Positions 54,931 through 61,629 of a stretch of DNA of 61,629 nucleotides are shown here, in pieces (position 1 is the first letter of the stretch; every line of letters begins with the position of its first letter). A program made the position numbers and the translations under genes. Location of the stretch: NCBI GenBank assembly GCA_024697645.1, contig JAILFH010000109.1, positions 1 through 61,629 on the forward strand. The letters run 5' to 3'. The notes beneath the pieces were generated by a model. That model saw only the letters and a program-made list of their open reading frames with translations, was not told where the DNA came from and did no database searches. The DNA is from Prevotella sp. (GTDB lineage: Bacteria; Bacteroidota; Bacteroidia; Bacteroidales; Bacteroidaceae).

Positions 54931-55048
54931 TAATTCTTCTAGTTAGTTGTTGTTTTATATTTGACGAGTAATAAGGTGGGAATGTTGGCAATCAGCAGAT
55001 TATATGACGAACCCGCACAAAAGAAAGATTATTTCGGGTTTCTACTTG

Positions 55049-56656
55049 CTAACGCTTTGGTTTTATGTTGAGGTTCACACCCAGAACTTCTTCGCTGTCA
55101 ACAATCGTCCAACTGCTGCCAGGATAAACACCGATGGTACGCTCCGTGTCAAAGCCCATATCTTTTAATTCCTTGATAACTTCGTCGCGTGCATCACCTA
55201 CCTCAAACCCAACATGATGTACACCATAGCCATGCTTATTCTGGAACTCGCGGAAAGTGCTGGCCATCTGGTCCACCTGATGCAATTCAAGCACCCAACC
55301 GCCCATATCAATGACACACATCTGTAGGTCGCAGGGGATGTCTTTGCCTCGATAGGTATATGGGAAGTCTCCATTACTCTTTAGGTGATTCACCCATATT
55401 TCAGGCACTGGAACGTCGAGCAAGGCAGCCCAAGCCTTTGCTGCCCGTTGGATATCATCCACGACAATGGTAATCTGTATGAACTGGTCTTTCTTCAGCG
55501 GCGTGGAAAATGGCTTAAATGATGTGGGCGAATCTTGTCCTGTGGTCAAATCCAGGTCCTTGGTAGCCTTTCCTTTTGCACTCTGGAAGACAAGAACTAG
55601 TTTCTCCTTGGGTAAGTCACTTAGGTACATCTCAAACTCTTTTGCACCACCAAGTGCATAAGTCTTAACCGTCTGACCAGAAAAACTAACCACATCTACT
55701 TTCTCTACCGGCTCCGATGCTGATACTTGAAGCAGCATTCCATTTCTTTTAGTCTCTACAGTCAGAGTAGATGTGGCAACGTTCGACTTGTCCAATCCAG
55801 CAGCGACCAACTTCTGACGACAGGTTTCTGCTAATGCCGGATTCGTTGCCTCGAGATACCGCAGGGCATAGTGGCGTCCCAACATGCGGTAGCCTTCACT
55901 TGAGAAGTGCAGATTGTCATCACTGGGCATACAGCCCTCCGACGACACGACATACGTGTTCGGATAATGATTGGCAATATCGTTGATAGTGGGATTTGCA
56001 TGACCGCAGATACCACCATACTCCTTGCGCACCACCTCACCAACGAGCAATGGAACAGCCGTAGAGTCGAACTTCAACTCATGCTGAAGATCGCCATAGA
56101 TTTTCCTAAGCGTTTTGCGCCATTGGTCATTATAGGCATCTGTCTCACCCTGATGCAGCAGGATGCCTTTAATCACACCGTCCTTCGATGCCTTCTTTGC
56201 CATTGTGAGCAGGCGCTCATAGGGGTCACGATTATACTGATTGAGTATATTGTTCATCCAATCACGCTCCTCCTTGGCAATAAGAGCCTTATTCTGATCT
56301 TTGTCGAAAAAGGTGATAGGACAACCTTCGACTGCAACCGACACAATGCCAATGCGCACATTCTCCGGCACTACATCAAGCAGCGTACGACCGAACCAGT
56401 CGACTGGTCCCAGATGGGCATCGGCACGACAGAGTGGCGGTACTGCCTTACGCCATGTCCCCAACTTACGGTCTGCGCCATCAGTGGTTGCCATACTGAG
56501 ATAGCGGTCATTCACAACAAGGTCCTGTTGCTCAATAGGAGCCTGTCCGGCCATATTCGACTGCCCAAAGCAGAGAAATATCCAAAAGTCCTTATCCTGG
56601 GCTTGCATTTGTAATGTTCCCATAATAGCCATTAAAAGAATAATTGTTTTTTTCAT
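55049..56656 (-). CDS. Secreted SGNH-type carbohydrate esterase fused to a VOC/glyoxalase domain
   Basis: The 535-residue protein has a signal peptide (MKKTIILLMAIMGTLQMQAQ). Residues about 22-270 are a sialate O-acetylesterase/acetylxylan esterase-like (SASA, CE6-type) domain: CFGQSNMAGQ with the nucleophile Ser near 34, GILLHQGETDAYN, and the catalytic-like pair in HFSSEGYRMLGRHYA. After a linker, residues about 395-535 form a vicinal-oxygen-chelate (glyoxalase-like) domain: FIQITIVVDDIQRAAKAWAALL, LQMCVIDMGGWVLELHQVD, GVHHVGFEV, with possible metal ligands His and Glu. Such fusions are not standard. It starts 34 nt after the GH5 gene. Confidence 0.83.
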   Translation of the reverse strand: MKKTIILLMAIMGTLQMQAQDKDFWIFLCFGQSNMAGQAPIEQQDLVVNDRYLSMATTDGADRKLGTWRKAVPPLCRADAHLGPVDWFGRTLLDVVPENVRIGIVSVAVEGCPITFFDKDQNKALIAKEERDWMNNILNQYNRDPYERLLTMAKKASKDGVIKGILLHQGETDAYNDQWRKTLRKIYGDLQHELKFDSTAVPLLVGEVVRKEYGGICGHANPTINDIANHYPNTYVVSSEGCMPSDDNLHFSSEGYRMLGRHYALRYLEATNPALAETCRQKLVAAGLDKSNVATSTLTVETKRNGMLLQVSASEPVEKVDVVSFSGQTVKTYALGGAKEFEMYLSDLPKEKLVLVFQSAKGKATKDLDLTTGQDSPTSFKPFSTPLKKDQFIQITIVVDDIQRAAKAWAALLDVPVPEIWVNHLKSNGDFPYTYRGKDIPCDLQMCVIDMGGWVLELHQVDQMASTFREFQNKHGYGVHHVGFEVGDARDEVIKELKDMGFDTERTIGVYPGSSWTIVDSEEVLGVNLNIKPKR

Positions 56657-56690
56657 TGCTTCACTGTATTAATCATTGGGAATGTATATG

Positions 56691-57839
56691 CTAATTCTTC
56701 TCTAACTCCTCACCTGACATCAATATATCTATAAGTCCTTTGTCTTTAAACTCGTTTTTCTGCTGATCCCAAAAACCGAAATCGGCATCATAGCACCAAG
56801 TTGTCCAGGCAATATCGAACTCATCAAACACTTCCAACATGTCTTTTGTCCATTTATAAGCCAACTCACGGTCAACAGGCTCATAGACGCCCCACTCGCC
56901 ACAGAATAACTGCAAGTCGTATTTCTTGGCAACAGCGATTGCATCTTTAAAGTCCTCACGGATTCTAACAATATTCCACTCCTGCTTGGTATAGGGCTCC
57001 AACTCTGGTTTCAGTGAGTCAGGAGCAGCCTCGTAATCCTCCTTCGATACAAGAATACCGGGATAATTCACCTTTCCCGTGTATTTGCCAATAGGTGTCC
57101 ATCCTGCACCATAGTGAGTCAGAATCATCGGATTGTAATAGTGGAAGGAGAGTACAATGTTTTTGTCACCCTCTGGAACCTTCAAGTATTTCATGGTCTC
57201 ATAGCCTTGCCAACGATTGGAACCAATGACAAGAGTGCGCTGAGGTTCACGTTCACGCAAAGCCTTATGGACCTTTGCAATCAACTGATTCCACTGCTCG
57301 TGCTCATCGGCCACTGGTTCATTCATGAACTCATAGGCCACAGAGTCATTGCTGTAGCCCTTCAAGGCATCGGAAAGTTGATACCACATGTCGATAAGGT
57401 CTTGCTGTGCCTTCTCCGAGGTAAAAAGTGTGTTTGCATTCCCTCCTCCCTCATTTACAGCATTAAAATAATGTGAACGGATAATATGAAGGTCGACTAT
57501 CGCACGCAGATGATGCTTCACCGACCAATCGAGAGCAGTGGTCAGCAAGTCCCACGCTTCAGGCAGTTTATTACCATCCTCATCCCAGAACTGAACCTCA
57601 TCAATGGGAATGCGTACAAAATCAAAACCCAACTGTTCCAGTCTCTCGAAGTCGTCTTCCTGTATATGCTGCCGACGACCCTCGCCACGTTCTTCCGACT
57701 GTGACAGCCAATGACTTAGGTTCGTTCCTCGCTTAATGCGGAAATCATTAACTTTCTCTTCTGTAGAAACATTACTACAGAAACTGAGAATAAAAGTAGC
57801 AGAAATAAGTGCTACAATAAAAAGCAAATACTTTTTCAT
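56691..57839 (-). CDS. Secreted GH5 endoglucanase-like hydrolase
   Basis: The 382-residue protein has an N-terminal hydrophobic export signal (KKYLLFIVALISATFILSFC); Cys21 could be lipidated, but the preceding Phe is atypical for a lipobox. The clan GH-A GH5 pattern follows: RGTNLSHWLSQ, GFDFVRIPIDE, LRAIVDLH, acid/base Glu174 in YEFMNEPV, SFHYYNPM with conserved His-Tyr, nucleophile Glu315 in FCGEWGVYEP, and WTTWCYD. It probably cleaves beta-1,4-glucan or a related backbone. The ATG at 57839 is chosen because it begins the signal; the frame extends to 57896. It starts 29 nt after the serine hydrolase stop, same operon. Confidence 0.88.
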   Translation of the reverse strand: MKKYLLFIVALISATFILSFCSNVSTEEKVNDFRIKRGTNLSHWLSQSEERGEGRRQHIQEDDFERLEQLGFDFVRIPIDEVQFWDEDGNKLPEAWDLLTTALDWSVKHHLRAIVDLHIIRSHYFNAVNEGGGNANTLFTSEKAQQDLIDMWYQLSDALKGYSNDSVAYEFMNEPVADEHEQWNQLIAKVHKALREREPQRTLVIGSNRWQGYETMKYLKVPEGDKNIVLSFHYYNPMILTHYGAGWTPIGKYTGKVNYPGILVSKEDYEAAPDSLKPELEPYTKQEWNIVRIREDFKDAIAVAKKYDLQLFCGEWGVYEPVDRELAYKWTKDMLEVFDEFDIAWTTWCYDADFGFWDQQKNEFKDKGLIDILMSGEELEKN

Positions 57840-57868
57840 ATCTTCACGATTGTTTATGTTACTGTCGC

Positions 57869-58939
57869 TTAAAGAATGGGGAGAATGTGATTCCATACGA
57901 GATTCAGTTCTCCCTGCAAATCCTCAACATCGGAGGTAATGGCTATGACGGCATTCTTGTCGGGAACAACAATAATGAACTGCCCTCTTGCACCATCAGC
58001 ACGGAAACATCCAGGACGACAACGCCACATCTGATAGCCATAGCCCTGCATCCAGTCACTGGTCTCAAGAGTCATGCCTTTGGATTCGGCTTCCTCCATA
58101 CGTGTGCCTGGATTGATGCTCTCCACTTGTTTCTTAGACATCTCTGCCACCCATTCGGCTGGTATCAGTTGCTGGCCATTCCACTCGCCCTTCTGAAGTA
58201 ATAGTTGTCCCATCTTAGCCAAGTCCTCTGTCTTCAGCCAAAGACCCCATCCTCCGGTATTAATACCTTGAGGGCTTTCCTCCCACTTGGGTTTGTCAAT
58301 ATGAAGAGGTTCAAAAAGACGTGTGTTCAAATAATCCACCACCTTTTCACCCGTCACCTTTTGCACAATGGCAGAAAGCATATAGGTGCCAAGACTATTG
58401 TAAAGGAAGAATGTCCCTGGTTCGTGCACTACAGGATGAGCCAGGAAGGCAGTCACCCAGTCCAGTTCCGTATTCTCAGAATTGCGGAAAGAAGGCTCTA
58501 CATCGTGTCCACATGACATAGTGAGTAGGTCACGCACAGTCATAGCCTTCAGATACTCACTCTGTTCGGCAGGAAGTTTGTCTGGAAAGAAACTGACAAC
58601 CTTATCAGTAAGAGCCATTTTTCCTTCGGAAATAGCGAGACCTACGGCTGTAGCGGTGAATGTCTTACTCACTGAATGAAGCACATGTGGCACACTGTCT
58701 ACGCCCTGACTCTGCCATCGGCTATAAATAACCTGACCGTCCTTAACAATCATCACACTATGAATGTCCATCGAGTCTGTGGCTGCCTGCTCAAAGAATC
58801 CCTCCATAGCCACAGACACACTGTCTGGAGTCTCAACTCGCGGCAGATTAATCACCTCAGCCGAATTTTTCACGTTGCTTTTACATGCCGCAAGAAACAT
58901 CAGCACCAAAGCGGCTAAAATCATTACTTTCGTCTTCAT
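57869..58939 (-). CDS. Lipoprotein serine hydrolase of the class C beta-lactamase family
   Basis: The 356-residue protein has a lipoprotein signal (MKTKVMILAALVLMFLAAC, Cys19). The beta-lactamase/esterase fold has the Ser-X-X-Lys motif in HSVSKTFTATAVGLA and the Tyr-X-Asn motif in FFLYNSLGTYM. It continues with GGWGLWLKTEDLAKMGQLLL and GYGYQMWRC. Family members include D-alanyl-D-alanine carboxypeptidases, esterases and beta-lactamases; in a carbohydrate locus, esterase activity is the likelier job. It is anchored in the periplasm or outer membrane. First gene of the unit that continues to GH9; 109 nt from the LytTR gene upstream. Confidence 0.85.
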   Translation of the reverse strand: MKTKVMILAALVLMFLAACKSNVKNSAEVINLPRVETPDSVSVAMEGFFEQAATDSMDIHSVMIVKDGQVIYSRWQSQGVDSVPHVLHSVSKTFTATAVGLAISEGKMALTDKVVSFFPDKLPAEQSEYLKAMTVRDLLTMSCGHDVEPSFRNSENTELDWVTAFLAHPVVHEPGTFFLYNSLGTYMLSAIVQKVTGEKVVDYLNTRLFEPLHIDKPKWEESPQGINTGGWGLWLKTEDLAKMGQLLLQKGEWNGQQLIPAEWVAEMSKKQVESINPGTRMEEAESKGMTLETSDWMQGYGYQMWRCRPGCFRADGARGQFIIVVPDKNAVIAITSDVEDLQGELNLVWNHILPIL

Positions 58940-59048
58940 AAAGTTTTTGTATGTATTGTTGATAAACATTATTAATAGTTGCGCGATTGGACTGATTATT
59001 AGACAATAATTATTATCCGAATGAACTAATAAACAACCCCTTCACCCT

Positions 59049-59972
59049 TCAATTGACTTTTTTAATTGTATCCTTGATATGCGACATATTGCTGCGTGAA
59101 ACAGGAATAAGATCATGGCTATGCTGAATAAGCAATTGCATGTGACCTGACTGCGCCACGATTTTCTCCACCTGACCGAGATTGACAAGGAAAGCGCGAT
59201 GACAGCGAACAATCATAGGATAGGCAGAAAGGGATTCCTCAATTTGCTTAGACGTTGCACGAAGCAAGTCGCTACGCACTTGGCCTTCACACCACTGATA
59301 GACTTTCACATAATTGCCTACGGCCTCGACGTATAGGAGATTAGATATCTGAAGCGTCACCGTCTCGCTCGTAGATCCAGTAAGAACAATTGTAGATGGT
59401 GGCGCCATGCTGTCAGTGGAAAAATCTGGATCACTATCTGATTTTGTGCTTGTTGTTTCATCGACTTGCACCTCTGCTTCTTGTTGCAACTTCTTCAACT
59501 GCTCATTCATCATTCGGGTTTCTTCCAATTCGGCTGCCAAATATCGGCTACGAAATTTGTATCGCCAATAAAGACCGATAGCGAAAGAACAAAAGCCCAT
59601 AATGATGAGCGTTTCTAAGAAATTCCCCAGCGAAAGTCGGTTGTTTTCTATGCGACCGCTAAGTACAAAGTGACGGTAGAGACAAATCATCAGTGACACT
59701 AAGAATGTGTTAATACACTGAAACCAAAGATTACGCCGGATGATATAGTCGACACCAAGGTCTAAGGAGTGCGGCATTCGAACAAGATATTTCAATATAA
59801 CCTCAGTGAGCATGCAAACGAAGATGCCCAACAATCCGATTGCCAGCAGATGTACATAGGCCTCCCACTGCCAAGCATGGAGTCCGAAAGGCTTGAATAT
59901 CGCCAACACCAATACTGAGAAACAGACACTGATAACGCGAACGCGAAAAGTTTCTTTTCTGCTTTGTATCAT
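59049..59972 (-). CDS. Membrane-anchored LytTR-family transcriptional regulator
   Basis: The 307-residue protein has four N-terminal membrane segments (VRVISVCFSVLVLAIFKPFG, VHLLAIGLLGIFVCMLTEVIL, WFQCINTFLVSLMICLYR, LETLIIMGFCSFAIGLYW), a coiled coil (about 145-170), an acidic linker, and a C-terminal LytTR DNA-binding domain (ISNLLYVEAVGNYVKVYQW, YPMIVRCHRAFLVNLGQVEKI). It lacks a receiver domain, so it is not a classical response regulator; a membrane signal probably acts directly. The ATG at 59972 is chosen because the alternative at 59996 lies in the promoter. Divergent from the LiaF-like gene. Confidence 0.87.
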   Translation of the reverse strand: MIQSRKETFRVRVISVCFSVLVLAIFKPFGLHAWQWEAYVHLLAIGLLGIFVCMLTEVILKYLVRMPHSLDLGVDYIIRRNLWFQCINTFLVSLMICLYRHFVLSGRIENNRLSLGNFLETLIIMGFCSFAIGLYWRYKFRSRYLAAELEETRMMNEQLKKLQQEAEVQVDETTSTKSDSDPDFSTDSMAPPSTIVLTGSTSETVTLQISNLLYVEAVGNYVKVYQWCEGQVRSDLLRATSKQIEESLSAYPMIVRCHRAFLVNLGQVEKIVAQSGHMQLLIQHSHDLIPVSRSNMSHIKDTIKKVN

Positions 59973-59993
59973 AGATTTACAATAGTTATTTCG

Positions 59994-60025
59994 CAAAGAT
60001 ACAAATTAGAAAGGGATTAATCAAA
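59994..60025 (-). promoter_or_regulatory. Promoter of the LytTR regulator
   Basis: Minus-strand TTTG (60022-60025) is followed after 20 nt by TATCTTTG (59994-60001), a perfect consensus match 22 nt upstream of the ATG at 59972. Confidence 0.75.
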
Positions 60026-60088
60026 TAAAAAGCAGACATTTTTTACAAAATAGACATTATAGAAAATATCAGATACAAATCATCATCT

Positions 60089-60236
60089 ATTGAACTTCAT
60101 TCGATAGCGTTCACGCTCAGCAAAACTTGAATTTTTCGGTTTTGCATTCGCTTAATCACGCCATTGAACTTCATCCGATGCCGTTCACGCTCAGCAAAAC
60201 CCGATTTTTTCGGTTTTGCATTCGCTTAATCACGCC
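60089..60236. repeat. 74-bp tandem duplication
   Basis: Two adjacent copies, 60089-60162 and 60163-60236, differ at only a few positions. Each contains GCGTTCACGCTC-like and AGCAAAAC ... GTTTTGCA sequences; the latter form a hairpin around TTTTTCG. It lies between the divergent promoters of the LytTR and LiaF-like genes, upstream of both. Confidence 0.9.
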
Positions 60237-60270
60237 ATTCATCACATAAACATGCAGAATATCCCAGATA

Positions 60271-60302
60271 TTTGTCCGAACGACATTCCCTTCATAATTT
60301 TG
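60271..60302 (+). promoter_or_regulatory. Promoter of the LiaF-like gene
   Basis: TTTG (60271-60274) is followed after 20 nt by TAATTTTG (60295-60302), a perfect match, 43 nt upstream of the ATG at 60346. Confidence 0.75.
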
Positions 60303-60345
60303 CAACAGAAATCACGCAGTATTGCAACATTAATAAATAAAAATT

Positions 60346-60903
60346 ATGAACAGAAGAACATTATTTGGAATCATTTTCGTTGTCGCCGCACTTTTAAAAT
60401 TGGGCGACATGTGGGGTATCATTAACTTAGATTGGTTATGGCAGCATCCTCTTTCGGCCTACTTTGGACCATTGCTCATTTTATATATAGGTATAGAACT
60501 CATCATCAGTAGATACGAGCATTATCGCGGTCAATGGCTTCAGCGCCCGGTCCCATTTGGTGATGAGGGGAAACGAATCTGCTGCTCAGCAAGTTTCGGT
60601 GCCGATGAATACATTTTCAGAGGTGAGCCTTTCCGTGGTGCCCGACTCGATGCGTTCTTTGGTGGCATCCGTCTGGACCTGCGCGAGGCCATTATCTCGG
60701 AAGATGAGGAGATAGACATCCACACGTTTATGGGAGGCGTAGAATTGCTGGTCCCAAAAAATATCAATGTCATTGTAAAGAGCCACAGTTTCATTGGAGG
60801 CGTTGGCAACGAAACAACAACAAATATGGAAAAGGACGCGCATTGCATCCACGTTAGCGCCAGCAACATACTTGGCGGAGTGAACATCAAAAATAAAGAT
60901 TAA
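60346..60903 (+). CDS. LiaF-like membrane protein (cell-envelope stress)
   Basis: The 185-residue protein has an N-terminal pair of short membrane segments (LFGIIFVVAALLKLGDMWGI and FGPLLILYIGIELII), like the LiaF N-terminal domain, and a C-terminal beta-rich domain of the DUF2154/LiaF type (FRGARLDAFFGGIRLDLREAII, IDIHTFMGGVELLVPKNINV, SHSFIGGVGNE, ASNILGGVNIKNKD). LiaF proteins modulate envelope-stress signalling; in Bacteroidota such genes often sit next to LytTR regulators, as here. It is followed 21 nt later by the receptor-like gene, so the two form an operon. Confidence 0.85.
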   Translation: MNRRTLFGIIFVVAALLKLGDMWGIINLDWLWQHPLSAYFGPLLILYIGIELIISRYEHYRGQWLQRPVPFGDEGKRICCSASFGADEYIFRGEPFRGARLDAFFGGIRLDLREAIISEDEEIDIHTFMGGVELLVPKNINVIVKSHSFIGGVGNETTTNMEKDAHCIHVSASNILGGVNIKNKD

Positions 60904-60924
60904 GAATAGCAAAAAAAGATAGAA

Positions 60925-61629
60925 ATGAAAAAGTTAATAATTAGATTAGCAGTACTATCCGCTGTTATTTTATTGTCAGTGACAACCCATGCAAAAGCAC
61001 ATGACTTGGACGGAAAAGTCATTAATGAAAAAGGAGAACCTATAGCCTTTGTGAACGTTGTGTTATTGTCCCAACCTGACTCTGTATTCGTTCAAGGCGC
61101 AGTAACCGATGAGCAGGGACATTTCAATATTGTGACCAACAAGAACGAAGGTATTCTGAAACTGACGTGTATAGGCTATGAGACATTGTTTCTGGATGTA
61201 AAGACCATTGATGGACTGACCATCCAGATGAATGAGGATGCTCAGATGCTCGGAGAGGTGGTCGTGAAGAGCCAGTTGCCCAGGACCCATGCCAAAGGCG
61301 ATGCCATGCGCACCACCGTCGAAGGCACCATCTTGGAAAAAGCGGGAACCGTCTCTGATGCCTTGTCGAAGATCCCATCACTGGAAGCTGAACGCGACGG
61401 CGGGGTAAAGGTTCTGGGCCGTGGTGATGCCGAGGTTTACATCAATGGCCGGCGGGTATTGGACATGAAGGAACTCTCTCGCCTTCGTTCCGACCAGATT
61501 CTGCATGTTGACGTCGTGCAGAATCCTGGTGCCCGCTATGCCGCCTCGACAAAGGCTGTGGTGCGCATCACGCTGAAGAAAGCGAAGGGTGAAGGATTCA
61601 GTTTCCAGGACAATGCCCAAGGCATGTAC
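60925..61629 (+). CDS. TonB-dependent-receptor-like outer-membrane protein, N-terminal part
   Basis: The frame runs 235 codons from ATG to the window edge without a stop. It has a signal peptide (LAVLSAVILLSVTTHAKA), a carboxypeptidase regulatory-like domain (GKVINEKGEPIAFVNVVLLS, GAVTDEQGHFNI, LTCIGYETLFLDV) and the start of a plug domain (VSDALSKIPSLEAERDGGVKV, DAEVYINGRRVLDMKELSRL). The pattern fits the outer-membrane beta-barrel group that resembles TonB-dependent receptors but lacks the SusC hallmarks. The barrel lies beyond the window. It is presumably under control of the LytTR/LiaF pair next to it; that is inference. Confidence 0.87.
   Translation, partial: MKKLIIRLAVLSAVILLSVTTHAKAHDLDGKVINEKGEPIAFVNVVLLSQPDSVFVQGAVTDEQGHFNIVTNKNEGILKLTCIGYETLFLDVKTIDGLTIQMNEDAQMLGEVVVKSQLPRTHAKGDAMRTTVEGTILEKAGTVSDALSKIPSLEAERDGGVKVLGRGDAEVYINGRRVLDMKELSRLRSDQILHVDVVQNPGARYAASTKAVVRITLKKAKGEGFSFQDNAQGMY

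Noticed and set aside
57869..58939. Antibiotic resistance beta-lactamase
   Set aside because: The fold and motifs fit many esterases and peptidases, and the context is carbohydrate degradation; a resistance role is not supported.

Overview
The window looks like a chromosomal segment of a Bacteroidota bacterium of the Prevotella group (Prevotellaceae). The basis is a complete gldK/porK-type type IX secretion operon, promoters of the Bacteroidetes form TTTG-N18-20-TAnnTTTG, weak or absent Shine-Dalgarno sequences, a Bacteroidales-type malate dehydrogenase, and typical families (DUF3737, TPR-AraC one-component regulators, C10 peptidases, LytTR membrane regulators). Species cannot be fixed from the sequence alone. 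No insertion sequence, prophage or CRISPR array is visible.

Left part (1-13.9 kb): a translation block on the minus strand (rpsU-xerC-hpf, then tRNA-Thr/Tyr/Gly/Thr, very likely followed by tuf outside the window); an intergenic region holding two 22-bp-period repeat arrays; a small membrane protein, pepP and its membrane-protein partner; then plus-strand mdh, a DUF3737 gene, a MalY/PatB-type lyase and cutC. A 0.94-kb gap before a membrane-spanning TPR-AraC regulator holds a duplicated structured element that may encode two small RNAs. Middle (14-33 kb): GH20 hexosaminidase, waaA and gltX on the minus strand; divergent pgpH (c-di-AMP phosphodiesterase) and a FadL/OmpP1 porin; then priA, and the minus-strand type IX secretion operon porP-gldK-gldL-gldM-gldN with a small barrel gene as its tail.

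Next to the secretion operon (33.5-42.6 kb) are three large secreted proteins that are plausible clients of the machinery: a dockerin-ended repeat protein, a C10 (streptopain-like) cysteine protease and a dockerin-ended subtilisin. An acyl-ACP thioesterase and a two-gene dynamin-like GTPase / DUF697 operon follow. From 47 to 59 kb lies a carbohydrate-degradation locus without SusC/SusD: a secreted fusion of cellobiose 2-epimerase with a GH30-like hydrolase, a type B carboxylesterase, GH9, an esterase-VOC fusion, GH5 and a serine hydrolase. The right edge has a LytTR membrane regulator divergent from a LiaF-like protein and the start of a TonB-dependent-receptor-like protein.

The most unusual material is non-coding: a degenerate 22-bp repeat family that recurs in three separate intergenic regions with a shared consensus, a 348-bp inverted repeat built from copies of a CCTACCAT motif beside one of those arrays, the duplicated hairpin-promoter-direct-repeat element upstream of the AraC regulator, and a 74-bp tandem duplication near the right end.
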